From Saururus chinensis (taxonomy: Eukaryota; Streptophyta; Magnoliopsida; Piperales; Saururaceae), in assembly GCA_035235625.1 (NCBI GenBank), contig CP141149.1:9826893-9890892 (forward strand): a DNA stretch of 64,000 nucleotides. Direction: 5' to 3'. Both the position numbers and the translations under genes were made by a program. This document shows, piece after piece, positions 1 through 12,599 of this stretch; within the stretch, counting starts at the first letter, position 1, and each line of letters opens with the position of its first letter. The notes under the pieces were generated by a model. That model worked only from the letters and a program-made list of their open reading frames with translations, searched no databases and was not told the DNA's origin.

Positions 1-1155
1 CGCATCTACATCACCCAGGCTACCATATAAAGATAGGAATATGTTATAAGTTTTAATATCAGGTGAGACCCCTTTCTCTTCCATTTTACCAAACAAAGAC
101 TCTGCCTCAGCCAGATGACCGTTCGATCCACAAATATGTATCATGGTATTGAATGTTACCGCATCTGGCACGACACCCGCCCTCAACATCTCTCCGAAAG
201 CCTCAGACGCGTCCTTCATTCGCCCAGCCTTCCCGTACAGATCAATCAGCGCATTGTAAGTTGCAGCTAGCCGTGGCCTTTTCACTGGACCCTGTTCCCC
301 TGCCGGTGGCACAACCGCCCGCCCGCCTGCCTTGAAAAGCTCTGTCGACAGGAAATGCTTCCCCGAAACCGACTCCAATGGAGACCCCAAAATGGAGTCG
401 TCAGCGGCCTCACCCAATTCAAGATTCTCCAAATTAACTTCCCCAATCAGCCAATCCCTGTAGAACTGGTGAGCGCGGTCAAACTCGCCAGAATCCTTCA
501 AGACTCGGATGACGGTGCTCATAGTGACCTCGTCGGGGAAGATCCCTCTGGTCCGCATGTGCTTGATCCAGAGGAGCGCCTCGCGCGCCAGCCCGGCCTT
601 GGCATAGACGTCGACGAGCATCGAGTAGGTATTGTTTGTTGGCAGGACCGCGTCGCTCGCCATCTCGATCCAGCAGAGGCGGAGCTCGTCCCACCGTTGT
701 GCCCTCCCCAGGGAGCGGAGGACCACGTTGTAGTGAATAGCGTTGGGGGAGTAGGACTCCCGGCGCGACCTCAGCCACCGGAAGATGCGGAGGGAGGAGC
801 GCCAGTTGGGCTGCCTCCGGAGGAGAACAGTCTGCTCCTTGGGGCTAAGCAGCTCGGCGCGGGCGGAAGCCAGTACCCTTTCAAGGTCGTGGGCCGGGCC
901 GACCTCAAGGGTCCGAAAAAGGGAGTGCAAGGGGCTTCCCGGAACTGGGCTCGACCTGGGTTTTTCGGACGGCTGAATAGCGGGGTGGTGGGCTTGCAGA
1001 GTGCGGAGGACATGGGGAAGGTGTCGTCGTTCAGCACTAGAAGTAGCGGGGAGGGTCCGGCCGGGAGGACGAGGAGGGGCGGCGGGGTGTGAGGTGTCTT
1101 GGGGCCCCCGGAGGTGGAATCCGGCGGAACTGCTGCTGCAGCAGCTGTGGAGCAT
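1..1155 (-). CDS. Pentatricopeptide repeat protein, At1g73710-like, 5' part
   Basis: An uninterrupted minus-strand frame of 385 codons runs from an ATG at 1155 to the left edge, so the C-terminal part is outside the window. The first ~70 residues are rich in Ser, Pro, Arg and His with few acids, which would fit an organelle-targeting peptide. After that come LLSPKEQTVLL, IHYNVVLRSLGRAQRWDELR, TNNTYSMLVDVYAKAGLARE, DEVTMSTVIRVLKDSGEFDR, TYNALIDLYGKAGRMKDA and TFNTMIHICGSNGHLAEA. These are successive 35-residue P-type PPR units, interrupted by an acidic spacer before KHFLSTELFK. Order and spacer match my memory of Arabidopsis At1g73710 (~990 residues). PPR proteins bind organellar RNA; the specific target is unknown. 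The ATG was chosen because it begins the targeting-like leader. The 5' half is strongly GC-rich against AT-rich surroundings. No frameshift or stop is seen, so this is probably a live gene. Confidence 0.9.
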   Translation of the reverse strand, partial: MLHSCCSSSSAGFHLRGPQDTSHPAAPPRPPGRTLPATSSAERRHLPHVLRTLQAHHPAIQPSEKPRSSPVPGSPLHSLFRTLEVGPAHDLERVLASARAELLSPKEQTVLLRRQPNWRSSLRIFRWLRSRRESYSPNAIHYNVVLRSLGRAQRWDELRLCWIEMASDAVLPTNNTYSMLVDVYAKAGLAREALLWIKHMRTRGIFPDEVTMSTVIRVLKDSGEFDRAHQFYRDWLIGEVNLENLELGEAADDSILGSPLESVSGKHFLSTELFKAGGRAVVPPAGEQGPVKRPRLAATYNALIDLYGKAGRMKDASEAFGEMLRAGVVPDAVTFNTMIHICGSNGHLAEAESLFGKMEEKGVSPDIKTYNIFLSLYGSLGDVDA

Positions 1156-1377
1156 CTTCTTCTGTAGCCGGCAGGGATTTGGAGGGGGAAGAGCTTCTTT
1201 CATTTTTATGGTCCGAGTGAAAGCCCATGGGCGTCAAGCGGTTCAGGTCCGGAAAGGGTCCGGATAAGGAGCCAAATAAGGGCTGGCCCGCAAACCCGAC
1301 CCCTAAACAAATTTTAAACTTGGCCATAAAAATACAGCCGAGAAGGCTGTAAAACTGAAAGCATATATTTATTGGAG

Positions 1378-2104
1378 GCATGGAAGGCTGTATCGATATG
1401 CATGAGAATATCAATAATTATAGATATAGGTACGTACCGATGATACGCTTGGTACGCGCCAAAACGGGTATAAACCCTTTTATAAACATAAAAAAATGTT
1501 ATAACTAATAATATATCATTATAATACTTCTTTTAGAGCATAATAAAATCATATAATATCATATCAACCGATATGGGTATTCTAAAATTAATTTATTTAG
1601 AACCATATACTATTATGTTCTCCGTCTCATATTAATATTGGTCATTCTTTCTCACATTAAATACTTTAAAATTAGTTAGTTTTAAAAATAAATAATATGC
1701 TTAATATGAGTCTAAATTACATGTTTAAATAAATGTATATTTGTGGAGCACTATATGTAAAAAAAATAATTATGTAACTTATATGGACCTACCCGTATTG
1801 ATCTCATATAATTTTAAAAATATTATTTTTAATATAATTAAAACTTAAACTTTTAAAGAATTGGGGTTTGAATTGTATTTGTATTTTTAAGAAAAAAAAT
1901 TAAAAATTTTTTAAAAAAAAAAATTAATTTTTTTAATTTTAAAAATATTTTTTTTAATTTTAAAAATAATTTTTAAATATAATATCGATACGTATCGGCC
2001 ATATCAATACAATACGGCTGATACGTATTGAAAAATATGTAAAAGGCATATCACCTTTCGTACCATATCGGTATCGACTGATACAAGATACGGCCTTTCA
2101 TGAT
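1378..2104. mobile_element. Candidate MITE with imperfect terminal inverted repeats
   Basis: The left end CATGGAAGGCTGTATC and the reverse complement of the right end CATGAAAGGCCGTATC agree at 14 of 16 positions. The interior is AT-rich and carries several copies of a CGTATCGG-type motif near both ends (1424-1465 and 1984-2095). No coding sequence is present. The palindromic CATG at the ends prevents a clean call of the target duplication. It lies about 220 bp upstream of the PPR start codon, so it could sit in that gene's promoter. Confidence 0.5.
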
Positions 2105-5089
2105 TGGGGGAAGGCTGGGTTAAAAAATAAAAAAAGGCTGGGTTAACAGCCTCCTTATTGAGTCCCTAATTTATTTTTTTTTGTCCCTTAATTTAAACTT
2201 TGGCCGCAGTCAGATCTGGCGGTCGGATCTTTGCCAGTCACAGTCAAATCTAAGCTACCGCCGCCTCGTGAGCATAGTTAGCACACTGCCACCGTAGGCC
2301 TATGAGTATTGCTGAAGCCAGTCTCATCGCGGGCTGTAACCGGAGCCGTCACCGGAGGAAAAGGGGGCGAAGTTTATATACTACGAGCAAATTGCCGCTC
2401 TAAATCGCCATCACCTCACTGGAATGTATAGCATATTTTCCTTGTTTAGTCACTTATTAGCTTTCAAGATTTTAGAGCTGCATGACTAAACACGGTTCTG
2501 TAATTTAGTCCCTGTTATTTTATATTATCCTTGGCAACATCTTCGTTTGCAAGTTACTCTCTTTTTTAGTTTAATTTTTGTCTCGGTGGTTCAACCGTTT
2601 TACAATATTCTCCTTTCATTTAAATGGGTTTTAGTAATTGCCTAACACCTGTGATTTTGCTTACCATTTAGCTCTTAGAAGTTTAATTCTTTGCTCAAAA
2701 TCTGATTTTGTAGAAGATTTACTGGTATAGGTGGTACATAGAAAAGTTCTTTGTGTAATATTCCTTTGGAAAATCTAAAATGTACAAAGTTAGTTTTACT
2801 ATGAAAAACTCGCAGCCCGACCTTAGCCCACATACTTTTAGGACCGGGCTAGTTTTTTACCTGTCAAGTTAAGATCGGATTGGGCCCAATTTTCTGCTCT
2901 TCACCTTTAGGGCCGGGTTCGGGCTTACCCTTAGCTTTCCTGACCCTGACTTGCTTGTAGCCCTACTAGGGTATAGGGATGCCACCTGAGTCAGGTATAC
3001 GGGGAATAGAGGTGTACACAATATCCGTTTTATTTGGTATCTCTTCGCGTCTACATCTATCCACACTAAAATAAACACTATTGGTTTTTTGTCTACCTCT
3101 AATGCAGACTACTACATACAAGAGTCATGTATCTCACTAAAATAAACACTATTGGTTTTTTTACTATCCCTAATGTAGATGACTATGGACAAAGGTCGTC
3201 CATGACTATAGTCGTCGGTATCGTCTATATATATATACACACACTAAAATTCTAGCCTATATCAAATAGTAGAAAAGATTGTCAAAAATACATGTCATGC
3301 TCTCACATGCCTTTCAAAGCATTATTATTTATTTATTTATTAAATTAGACCATCCAACTATTATTATAACTTCATTTTTAATTAATTTCTTACTAACCAC
3401 CCTTAGTTTGAGAATGAAATGGGCTACGTCAAAGTGGCACCTTTATTTTGTTTTTGTCTGTCCATGACGGTCTATTTGTGTCTGTAACAGACATATATAG
3501 ATGAGCAAATACATGGTCCCCATAAAAATGAATGATTGCTGACATGCCCCATCTGCATTAATCCATCTACACTCTTAATGGGAAAACAAAAACCCAACCC
3601 TAATGGGTTGGGTTGGGTTCCCCAATTTGAACTTGAATAAGTATTCAAATTGGATTTGGGCAACCCACTTAACTCAACTAAGGTTATAAATATTATTTGT
3701 TTTGTGTTTTTTTTAATAATAATTCTTACAAATTTCTTGATAAGTAAAAGATAACTCAATAATATAAAATATTAAATTTTTAATAATTAAATGATTTTAA
3801 AAAATTTACAAAAAATAAAAAAATGCATTTATATTTTCTAAACATGTTGGTCAGGTTTAGGTTTAAAAATTTTAGAAATAATACCACCAAATCACTTCTT
3901 TGTATTCATAATCACCTCAATGTGATTTTTTTATGACTCTTGATGTGACATTTTTCTATTATGATAAAGTATAAAATTACTTATTTCTCCTATCATGTGT
4001 CATGTTTGATCACATAATTTTTCATATTGCATCACATAATTTGTAATAAGCATTTAGATAGAGCCTAAATTATAATGTCTAGTGTGCCAATAAGCAAACA
4101 CAACATCTCCATAAATGAAAATAAATTCATTAGATAAAATTAACCATTCCACCAAAATTTTATGCTCTCCATCAAATTTAATTCCATAATAATGCTAAAG
4201 CAAAAGTTCATAATTAACAAAAAAATGAAAAAAGTAAATGTGAATGTTGTGGCAATGCATGACAAACAAAAACATTATGTAATTGCATAACAATGATCAA
4301 ACAAAAAACTATAATCACGCCACTAAATAAAGTAAAGTAAATTGAGTGAGGATAGATTTTTGCCAAAGTTTCAAATAAAATTTTTATTTAGATGGTTTCT
4401 ACATGTCAACCTAATACTAGGTGTTACTTTTTACGTTATGTTCATTTTAAAATTTTCAACGTTATATCTTATACTCTTGAACTTGGATTTGTATGTTCTT
4501 AATATCCTTAAAAAGTTTTTATTGAGTTCTATCAAATGAGATCTTACACGAGTATGTTTTCTTAAAAAAAATTGTGGGTCCCATGCATATAACATGCTTT
4601 ACAATAATATTTTTTTATTTTTACTTATATTACACATGTTTAAATTCACATTTTTTTACGTCATTAGAAAAATCTTGATAGTTTCTATCAAATGAAAACT
4701 GAATATGAATTATATTCTGCACAATGCGAAGTCTTCTTATACCATTATCTTCGCCAACTTATGACCTAATATTAAGCCTATAAGATTTTGAGTCAAAGTT
4801 ACCTACTATGCATGAATATGGGTTAATATAATTCTTATAATAATATGTGCATGTAATCTATGATCGTCATGGTCTTGAAAGCTTGTATTCTACCATAGCA
4901 TACAAGTGAGACCTTCATTTGTTACATACTTTATTTCATATATATTTTATTTGTTTCTTATTCAACCTATATTTATATGCACAATGTTTATGCATTCTGC
5001 TAGTTAATAAAAAAACAAATGCAAGTGTTGCAACTATGATTGTGCATCACAAGTAAAAATAAATAATTTTTTATAGAAATACTGAGAGA
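2105..5089. other. AT-rich intergenic stretch, no gene recognised
   Basis: I see no protein or RNA gene here. The stretch has low-complexity AT tracts, a GGGCCGGG-type segment at 2890-2950 and a GGTTGGGTTGGG-type segment at 3600-3670. Both look like fragments of old repeats. The few short open frames have no recognisable motif. Confidence 0.6.
3064..3180. repeat. Direct duplication of a ~46-bp unit
   Basis: A segment beginning ACTAAAATAAACACTATTGG occurs at 3064 and again at 3136. Both copies continue into a TCTAATG(C/T)AGA-type tail. The 72-bp period suggests a local tandem duplication. Confidence 0.75.
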
Positions 5090-5555
5090 GGGAAAACTGA
5101 AGGTATAGAGAGAGAGGGGGAGAGAGAGGTTGAGGAAGTAGACAGATAAAGAGAGAAGGAAGGAGATTCTTACTTATAAAAGGTTGGCGGTGCATAGCCA
5201 GGGGTGGAGGAATGGATAGGGGAACTCTACTAAGGAACTACTAAGGTAGGAGGGGGTCAGAGTGTCTAGTGAGATTTTGAACGATAAGTGGGCGGGGTGT
5301 TGAGGAATGGCTAACGACGAGGCAACTCAGCCTAGGTAGGCATTTCTAATAGACAATGGAGAAGGGTTATGGGGTGTTATTCACTTTGAAACATAAAATC
5401 AAGAGTGAATGGACAAGAAGAGACTTTAGGCTTAAAACACTAGCCATTTAAAGTCATCCTTTAGAGTGACAAAATACACACAAACAAAAGTATGGACGAA
5501 CATTTCCAAGTGTTACGAATTCATCATTCCAAGTGACGAAATAAACTCAACAATA

Positions 5556-5623
5556 ATTTTGTCCCTTTAAGTGACAAAGTTATGGTTTTGGGTAATTAAT
5601 TTGTCACTTGAAGGGACAAAAAT
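5556..5623. repeat. Short inverted repeat
   Basis: ATTTTGTCCCTTTAAGTGAC at 5556 is mirrored by GTCACTTGAAGGGACAAAAT ending at 5623. The arms are about 23 bp with one or two mismatches, separated by about 21 bp. Confidence 0.7.
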
Positions 5624-6322
5624 CCATTTAAACAAGTGACAAAATTACATAAAAATGAATAAACAAGAACAAACCATCTCATTCACAAGGGCATAGAAAG
5701 GTAGAGGGTCCATTTGCATGGCCAAACTACATTACAAAAAACTAAAATGGTCATTATGAGTTCGAAAGGGCCATCTTTGGGACATCACTTGTGTGCATTC
5801 AGATTTAATGATAGCCTAAGTACAGATGTAGTTTAGAGAAAAATTGTGCCCCATATAATTCATCCAAAAACTCATCTATAACTAGGATTGGACATTTACC
5901 TTTGACTGTAACTTGATTTAGAGCTCTATAGTAAACACAAAATCCCCATGATCCACATGATTCTTAATCAACTATACATGTGAGGAAGATGGGATGTGTA
6001 GCACTCTCAATTTTCTATAACTTTTTGGGATTTTTATATTTTAATTTGGGTTCAATTAGATGTAGAATTGGGTAAGTAGTAAGTGAATACGTGAATCTAA
6101 GCCTGGCAATGTGTGTAGCGGCAGGTTAGATAGCCTATCCAGCACACTATGTGGTGCCAAGTTTGAGGATTGATTCAAATTGGATGTATTTGGTTGGATC
6201 TTATTTGGATTTAATTTGGACTCTCTCATTGTTGATTTTAATTTGATTTGGGATAAGATTGAAATAATATAAAGAGAGGGGGAGTTTCCAACCTAGAACT
6301 CTCCCCTACTTAGACCACTTGA

Positions 6323-6326
<4 letters not shown>

Positions 6327-6376
<50 letters not shown>
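6327..6376. repeat. (TC)25 microsatellite
   Basis: Perfect dinucleotide run of about 25 TC units. Confidence 0.95.
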
Positions 6377-6380
<4 letters not shown>

Positions 6381-8149
6381 CTCTCTATTTGGGTCACTAC
6401 CCTTGTTAGCACATATTAATATATGCCTTATATTTGGTTGTATTAGGATAATCAAAACTATGTCCAAAAAAGGTGAATATTTTTAGTCTTAAGAATCTGA
6501 TTAAATTAGTGATGTTATCAAAACCAGACTTAAAATTGATTAACCTAGAAAATAAGAGCTAATGAATTTTAATTTTCAAGGTGGAAGACTTAACTGAGTG
6601 TTATGCTTCAAGGAAAATTTTATACACAATCACATTCACAAAACACACATTTTACTTCGATAAACCCTTAGAAAGTATTTTGGACAAAAATGAGAAAAAT
6701 GGTAATGATTATCATAAGTGATCAATCATCCTTGAGGAAAAGATTGATTGGTCATGAATATTCTTAGGATTTTTTCACAATTGAACAATTGATTGTCTAT
6801 TTGGATGAGAGATCGATCGGTTGTGTATTTGTCCATCACTGTAAATTGAATGATTGAACGTTGGTTAAATGGATTGAACATATAGTGGATAGATGGATTA
6901 TTGTACCTTTATTGATAGATCATTTGGTAGGAAGGATCATTTGATTCAGTGTCTAAATTTGAATAGAACAGGGAACAATCAATCTATCTGTGACTAGTTA
7001 CTTAGTTTAAGCAAATCCAGAATGGGTTACTTTCCAACTAGGAGACTAAAACCTTAGTAAACTTGGGACACTATTTAAAAGCTAGTTTTGGATGAAATAA
7101 TATAGGGGGAACCAAAATGTTTGCGAGAAAAAAAGTGCTTTATGCTAATAATTCTTCCATAATTCACCTACACTTTGAGAGAGAATTCATGAGAGGTGAA
7201 GACTTTATTTTATAAACAACTTATGGAATAAAGATTTACTGATTAGTACACATCACAAATCAGAACACAAAGCTGCTGAGGATGAGTTCTTCACGAGAGA
7301 CTTGAAGAAGCTTCTACATCACTAGTCAATGACGACTTTAATTAAAGAAGTGCTATGGAGAAGACAAAGAGAAAGCTTGAAGGGAAAAACATCAAGGAGG
7401 AGACTTGATGACTAACAAATTTGTCTTGAGAAGGGATTTCAAGTGTTGGGGTAGAGGTTAGTATCTTTGTGTCATGTAAGTTTTACATTCATAGTGCATT
7501 GATTTAGCTAGGAGAGTTGCTAGCATTGGTTTTTTCCCATGTTCACAAAAAAATTCTTGTGTTTGATGTGTTGCTTGAATGATTGATGTGTTGATAGTGG
7601 TTTAATACATCATATATTAATTTATTATTTTAGATTCTTGTGCATAGAGGTCATAACTTGTGGTTCATTGCTTATTGACTAAGTATATGGGCTATGGACA
7701 ATGTCGTGACTTACTAGATTATACAAATATTAAACTCATAGCCTCTTGTATATCTCTCTCTTCTTTTTCTCTTCACCGGTGACCTCTATATTTTTTCTCT
7801 CTTCTTCTTCCTTCTCTCCCTTGTTCCTTCACTAATTCCTACATTGTTCTTTTGATAAAAAGCATTGAAAACTCATGGATAGCCCCACAATTGGATTTTT
7901 CACTATTAGAGCACCATATTGTTGAGTTCCTTCAACTTTCAGGCCACAGAAAGGTTTAATTTCAAGGTTATTGAGACACCCAATATTTTTCAAGAAAAAA
8001 ATATAATCTTTGATTGTGTATAGTCTCATATACAAGTCTAGCAATATATACATGATGAACTCTCACCTCACCCAATACATAAGTAAACCAAATGATATAT
8101 TAGGTCATGATAAACTACAAAGGACTCACATAGAGTCAAAGTAACAATT

Positions 8150-8885
8150 GAAGTTTGAAAAGATTGGTCCTTCCAACAATGGCAAGAGTCCAGTTTAGAG
8201 AGCTCTCAATCAAGGACTTATAAAGCCTTTGGAATATATGGTGCTAGAAAGAGGAAAAATGAATATTTTCATACTCAGTGAGAGAGTTCTAATTAGTGAA
8301 CTTTGTAACTATGCATATCTACAATCATGAAACATTAACTTGAAGCAGAAAAGCATAATGAAAACAAAGTCTAAAAAAAACATACTCATACTCATACCCT
8401 CTTACCATACACTCTTATATAATATTACACTTATAGTCTTACCGTACCATCATACTCAATTTCTTTCGCTTATAGTCTTGCTCATAAAGTTTTACTCAAA
8501 TTCTTACACTTACAATTTTACTCATATAATTGTACTTGTACAATCTTACTCAAACTTGTATAGTATTACTTTTATACAACTTTACTCTTACTCATATAGT
8601 CTTGTTCTTACTTGTACACTTACTATTGAAAGCTAGAACTCATTACAATATAATCGGCTCTAGTAATGATGGAAATGAATGCCATTGGGGCGTCAGCTTA
8701 ACCTCCCAGGAGCAATTAAACACCACAAAATTTTCCAAAGTTAAGACATACCTTTTCTCATGAAGCACATGATAAAATAGGTAATAACGTATCAATGATA
8801 CTACTTACCTGAGCGTGCAAATGCCCACTCTCTAGGGCCATACAGTGCCAACTATTGCAATACATTGCCAACTAAGCTCCATTAG
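8150..8885 (-). mobile_element. Antisense fragment of the giant-LTR family (copy C)
   Basis: The reverse complement follows element A from its ACTGAGTATGAAAATA block (A ~20000) back through the GAGTATGAGCACGACTGTAAG-like short tandem repeats (A ~19540-19740). It continues to the CGCTCAGGTAAGTAGTATCAT segment (A ~19332) and the GAGTGGCAC repeats (A ~19200-19290). Neither LTR terminus is present, so it is a truncated relic. No coding domains occur. It shows that the family has at least one older, more diverged member here. Confidence 0.75.
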
Positions 8886-9308
8886 AAACTGCAACTGTAT
8901 TCACATGAATTTGTAAGTTGGACTATTTTACATTGTAGATTATTGTGAGAATTGTGATGTTTACAAATGACCAAAGGTAAGAAGAGCGCACTAGAAAATA
9001 TGGGAGTTCAAGGTTGCTATATCTTTAGGTATGTGGTTTGAGAACTCTTCAGAGCTTGTTAGTTACCAAAATGGAAGCTCTAAGAACCATAAAATACCAC
9101 CAATTTGATGGTTTTTTCTTGTCCATGAAAGGACACTATATTGTGACTTTCTTCTAGCTCCAAATTTGTGTATACAAATGTTGTTTGCACTTTGCAGCAT
9201 TGTTTCTCTGGGGTATACTAAACATGCTTATCATTTGAAAGTATATTGGTTTACTTGATATCTTTATTGCTTAAAATAGTTTTACTTCAGCTACTTTGTT
9301 TTGAGCAG

Positions 9309-11054
9309 GAGTTGGATCTTTTAGAATACAACGGATGAAGGTATGGTTTACTGATTGGCTTTTTTATTGTTTTATATTCAATAAATTATGCAAGTTTTCT
9401 CATTGCATATATTTGGTTAAGGAGAAACTTCTAGGTTTTTTAATCATCTTTGGCTAGCAATTATGCATTCTACCTTAGCAAACATATATAGGTCATGTCT
9501 TAATGTGGTTCATATAGTGTAAAGAGTTTATAGCCCAATTAGGAGTGTTTTTTTTTCTTGAGGCATTTTTACCCCAAGATCAAGTGCATTTAAATTTTTT
9601 ATGAAATTTCAAAGTTGCTGTATTTTAAGTTTAAAACTATTTGGCAGAAATGCATTCATATTTAGAAAGTATGAAACATAAGTATGACAAAAAAAAATTA
9701 ATTTGTTAAAGAAATTTAAATAAAAACAATTTAATAGAATGATATATATTAGGCAACAATTTACAAGCCAAAACCATAGCATCCTCATTGCATATCAACA
9801 TTGTGGTGGATGTAGGAAATAAATAATGGAAAACATAATTTTAATGTTTGGTTGGAAGATGGCTAGGAATAGGGGTAGCTTGGCTTTGTAAATTGTTGAA
9901 TGTCTTTTTTAATTTCTCTAATGGATATGATGCTCAATGTTGCAGAGACAAAGGAGAGAGTTGTAGCTAATTTAGAAAAATTATCTTATGATCCCTACAA
10001 TTATAATTTTTTGCGCTAGGTAACAGTAGATTTGTAATTGAATATATATATTGATTTGGGAAGTATTATATAACAACACATTGTTTCTCTTAATTGTATA
10101 TGCTTGAACTTTACACAGCTAAATGCAATGGAACTTTTCATTGATTGCATAACAGAGCCAAATGAAGAACTTATTGAATTTGGAGTTGGTGGTGTTTGCA
10201 ATGCTTGTGCTCGAAAGCTCTTCTTCCCTCTCTATCCCACTCATACCAACTTTCTTTTTGTATTCTTGCATGCTAAATAATTTGAGCATGCTTCTGATGT
10301 TTGTGTTATTGGCGTTCTTGGCTTTACTGGTTGTTTAAATGAATTGTTATCATGTGTCCAATCTCAACTTATATTTGGGTTTTGCAAATCCAGCAAATGT
10401 TGCTGTTATAATTGAATGAGGTGGCGTTCTGTTGATTATAAAATGTTTATCTAGCCTAGTCAGAAATATAGTAAGTATCCAGTGTCTTGTACAATTATGG
10501 ACAACATGTTGCAGAGTTTGACTTTAGCAGTGGTTTACATTCATCATGTACATCTACCATGATAAAAGAAAATACTGTTATGGCATGAGTGCACACTGAA
10601 GCACTCATTCAATGATAGCATGATAGTATTGTGTACATTGCCTAACGACATGTACTCGCTCTGTCTCATCACAGAATATGCTGAAATGATTGTCTGATTT
10701 TTTTATTGTTCCTAATTTCAGGACCCTAATTAATATAGCTTTCAGGCAGTGTGTGCTAGCCCAGATTAACACAAACCTTAATTTTACAAAAACTCGTAAA
10801 AATAAATCTTATGTGTCTACTGTCATCGTGCATGATTGTTCTACTCATCCCGCTTACATGCTGGGGAAAATTTTGTTTGACAGGACAACTATATTCTTGG
10901 AGCACTATATTACTTATCCAACTTGACCACTAAGAGGGAAATCTTGAAGCCAGAAGTTGTAGAATAGATCAGAAAATATGTTGCAGCAGAAACTGTGAGT
11001 GTCAGCTTCAGCAACCTAGCCAAGGCATTCTTGGACAAACATGTTGATCCATAA
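9309..11054 (+). pseudogene. ARMC7-like armadillo-repeat protein, decayed copy
   Basis: Five exon-like blocks in order match my memory of plant ARMC7 homologues. They are 9309-9340 (NTTDE, split by a frameshift), 9946-10019 (ETKERVVANLEKLSYDPYNY), 10119-~10207 (LNAMELFIDCITEPNEELIE), 10387-10470 (ANVAVII, then a stop, then GGVLLIIKCLSS) and 10884-11054 (ILGALYYLSNLTTKREILKP ending in DP-stop). Introns start with GTATGG, GTAACA or GTAAGT and most end in CAG, so the copy arose by DNA duplication and not from mRNA. Disabling changes are an in-frame TAG at 10017 where Gln is expected, a TGA in the fourth block, a TAG in the last block and a lost AG acceptor before the fourth. The upstream N-terminal region was not found. 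ARMC7 is a small ARM-repeat protein linked in other eukaryotes to the spliceosome. Confidence 0.8.
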
Positions 11055-11463
11055 ATGTTATATTTTTGTAAGTAAATATTAAGATAATTTTACACTATTG
11101 TGCACAAGAGGAAACCTTTCTCGTTTTTCATCCTCTTGAATGGTTTGTAGCTCTAGTATTCATATGGAATTGTAAAACAACGATTGTTGTGACATAACAT
11201 ACAAAGGAAACAGTATTAGTCTTCCTTGGCACAAGTAATTTCAAATATTGCCAGTGTATATTATCTGGTATATTATTCTCTCTCCATCTCCTTCCATTCC
11301 TCATCCCTATTCCCTAGCCCCTCATCCGCCAAAGATGATGCTCGTGATGATGCAGGGAGCCAATGTGCTCTACAAGTTGGTTAGGGGGCTGCTTTATCAA
11401 TTACCCTCTAGATCTATATATCCTTGCAATACAAAAGGCTTTCTATCATTGATTTTAATAAAT

Positions 11464-11822
11464 TAAAGGGTAAATACATTTTACACCTCTTAACCTTTAG
11501 TAAAATAGGACTTACACCTTCTTATGTTTTCAAAATTGCACAATGACCCCCCTGCTTAGAATTGTTAGTAATTAATAGTTATTTTTAAATAAAAAATCCT
11601 TTTATCCAAATGACTAATGGGGCCACAACTGATGGGAGTGGGGGAAACATGTGGAAGAGTGTGACTATCATGTTCTCCATCGTGACCCCTTACGGCCACC
11701 TTAGTGGTTAAATGGATAAATGTATTTTTATTATTTAAAAATAATGACTAATTGTTTTATTAACGGTAGGGGTATATGTTCATTTTTTGAAATGTCAAAG
11801 AGTATAAAGTATAATTTATCCT
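11464..11822. mobile_element. Fold-back MITE, ~360 bp
   Basis: The two halves form a long imperfect inverted repeat. The left end GGGTAAATACATTTTACACC pairs with the right end, whose reverse complement reads AGGATAAATTATACTTTATA. Further in, the ATTAATAGTTATTTTTAAAT region pairs with ATTTAAAAATAATGACTAAT. There is no coding sequence, and a target duplication is not clear. It may have inserted just downstream of the ARMC7-like relic. Confidence 0.6.
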
Positions 11823-12599
11823 AAATTCAATGTAATGGCCTTTTTTATCTATTTATATGAGCGCAAATAATTAAATGCACACCCCGTTGAATAAACAATC
11901 ACAGAGGTATTCCAACATAGAATAGATGTAAACCGGTGCATATGACTAAATTAAAATCCTTATGGCTAAATTAAAATCCTTATGGCTGAGCTACCATGAA
12001 AGGTAATGAGGACTTATGTTTGAGAGAGGAGAACTCACTATATTGCAATAATGAAAGAGAAGATTTAAAATATTGTTCAGAACCAGCCTACTAGGCTAAA
12101 ATCGCCAAATACAAGAAACAACATAACTGATGAGGCTAACCAATCTATACATGCTAAACTACCCCTCAAACACAATTCTGAGGACTTAACCAAATATATA
12201 ACCCGATAGCCAAATATATAGGGTTCTAACCCATTTGCCTTATCCTGTTAAGTTTTTTTCAATATTACCTTGCCCAAGATATATATATTCTATATTCTCG
12301 GGATTTTAACACTTAATCCCATATGACTTGGCTTAGGACAAATATACCCGTAGGTCATAAATGAACTCATCCCAAGTTCTTATCTCATTAATGAATAATA
12401 AAAGAGAGTAGGGTGCGTCGTTCTAGTAGGGAGGTGTTATTCATAGCTAATTACTAATGGCAACTCACTAGAGGCAGATTGCCTATGGCGACTCACTAGT
12501 GGGTGGCCAGAGGTGGTAAGACTCTCATTTTTTTCATTTTTTCCTTCCCGATAAAAAAAATGGTCCTTTCTTGGTGTCAGTGACCCATCCTTTGTCATA
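11823..12599. other. Intergenic stretch, no gene recognised
   Basis: No gene seen. A 22-bp tandem duplication containing AAATTAAAATCCTTATGGCT lies at about 11945-11988. The rest is unassigned AT-rich sequence. Confidence 0.55.

Larger units (their letters stand above)
5090..8149. other. Intergenic stretch with simple repeats, no gene recognised
   Basis: It contains a GA-rich tract (5085-5165), a short inverted repeat (5556-5623), a TC microsatellite (6327-6376) and a CT-rich tract (7755-7830). The block from about 6000 begins TGTAGCACTC and resembles the start of a decayed LTR, but I find no partner end. No gene is supported. Confidence 0.5.

Noticed and set aside
355..1092. Long plus-strand open frame of 245 codons
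   Set aside because: It lies opposite the PPR coding frame; GC-rich codons leave the antisense frame open. The minus strand has conserved PPR repeats, this one has none.
8340..8763. Two overlapping open frames encoding Tyr/Ser/Leu-rich peptides
   Set aside because: They are antisense readings of short tandem repeats of the giant LTR family (copy C).
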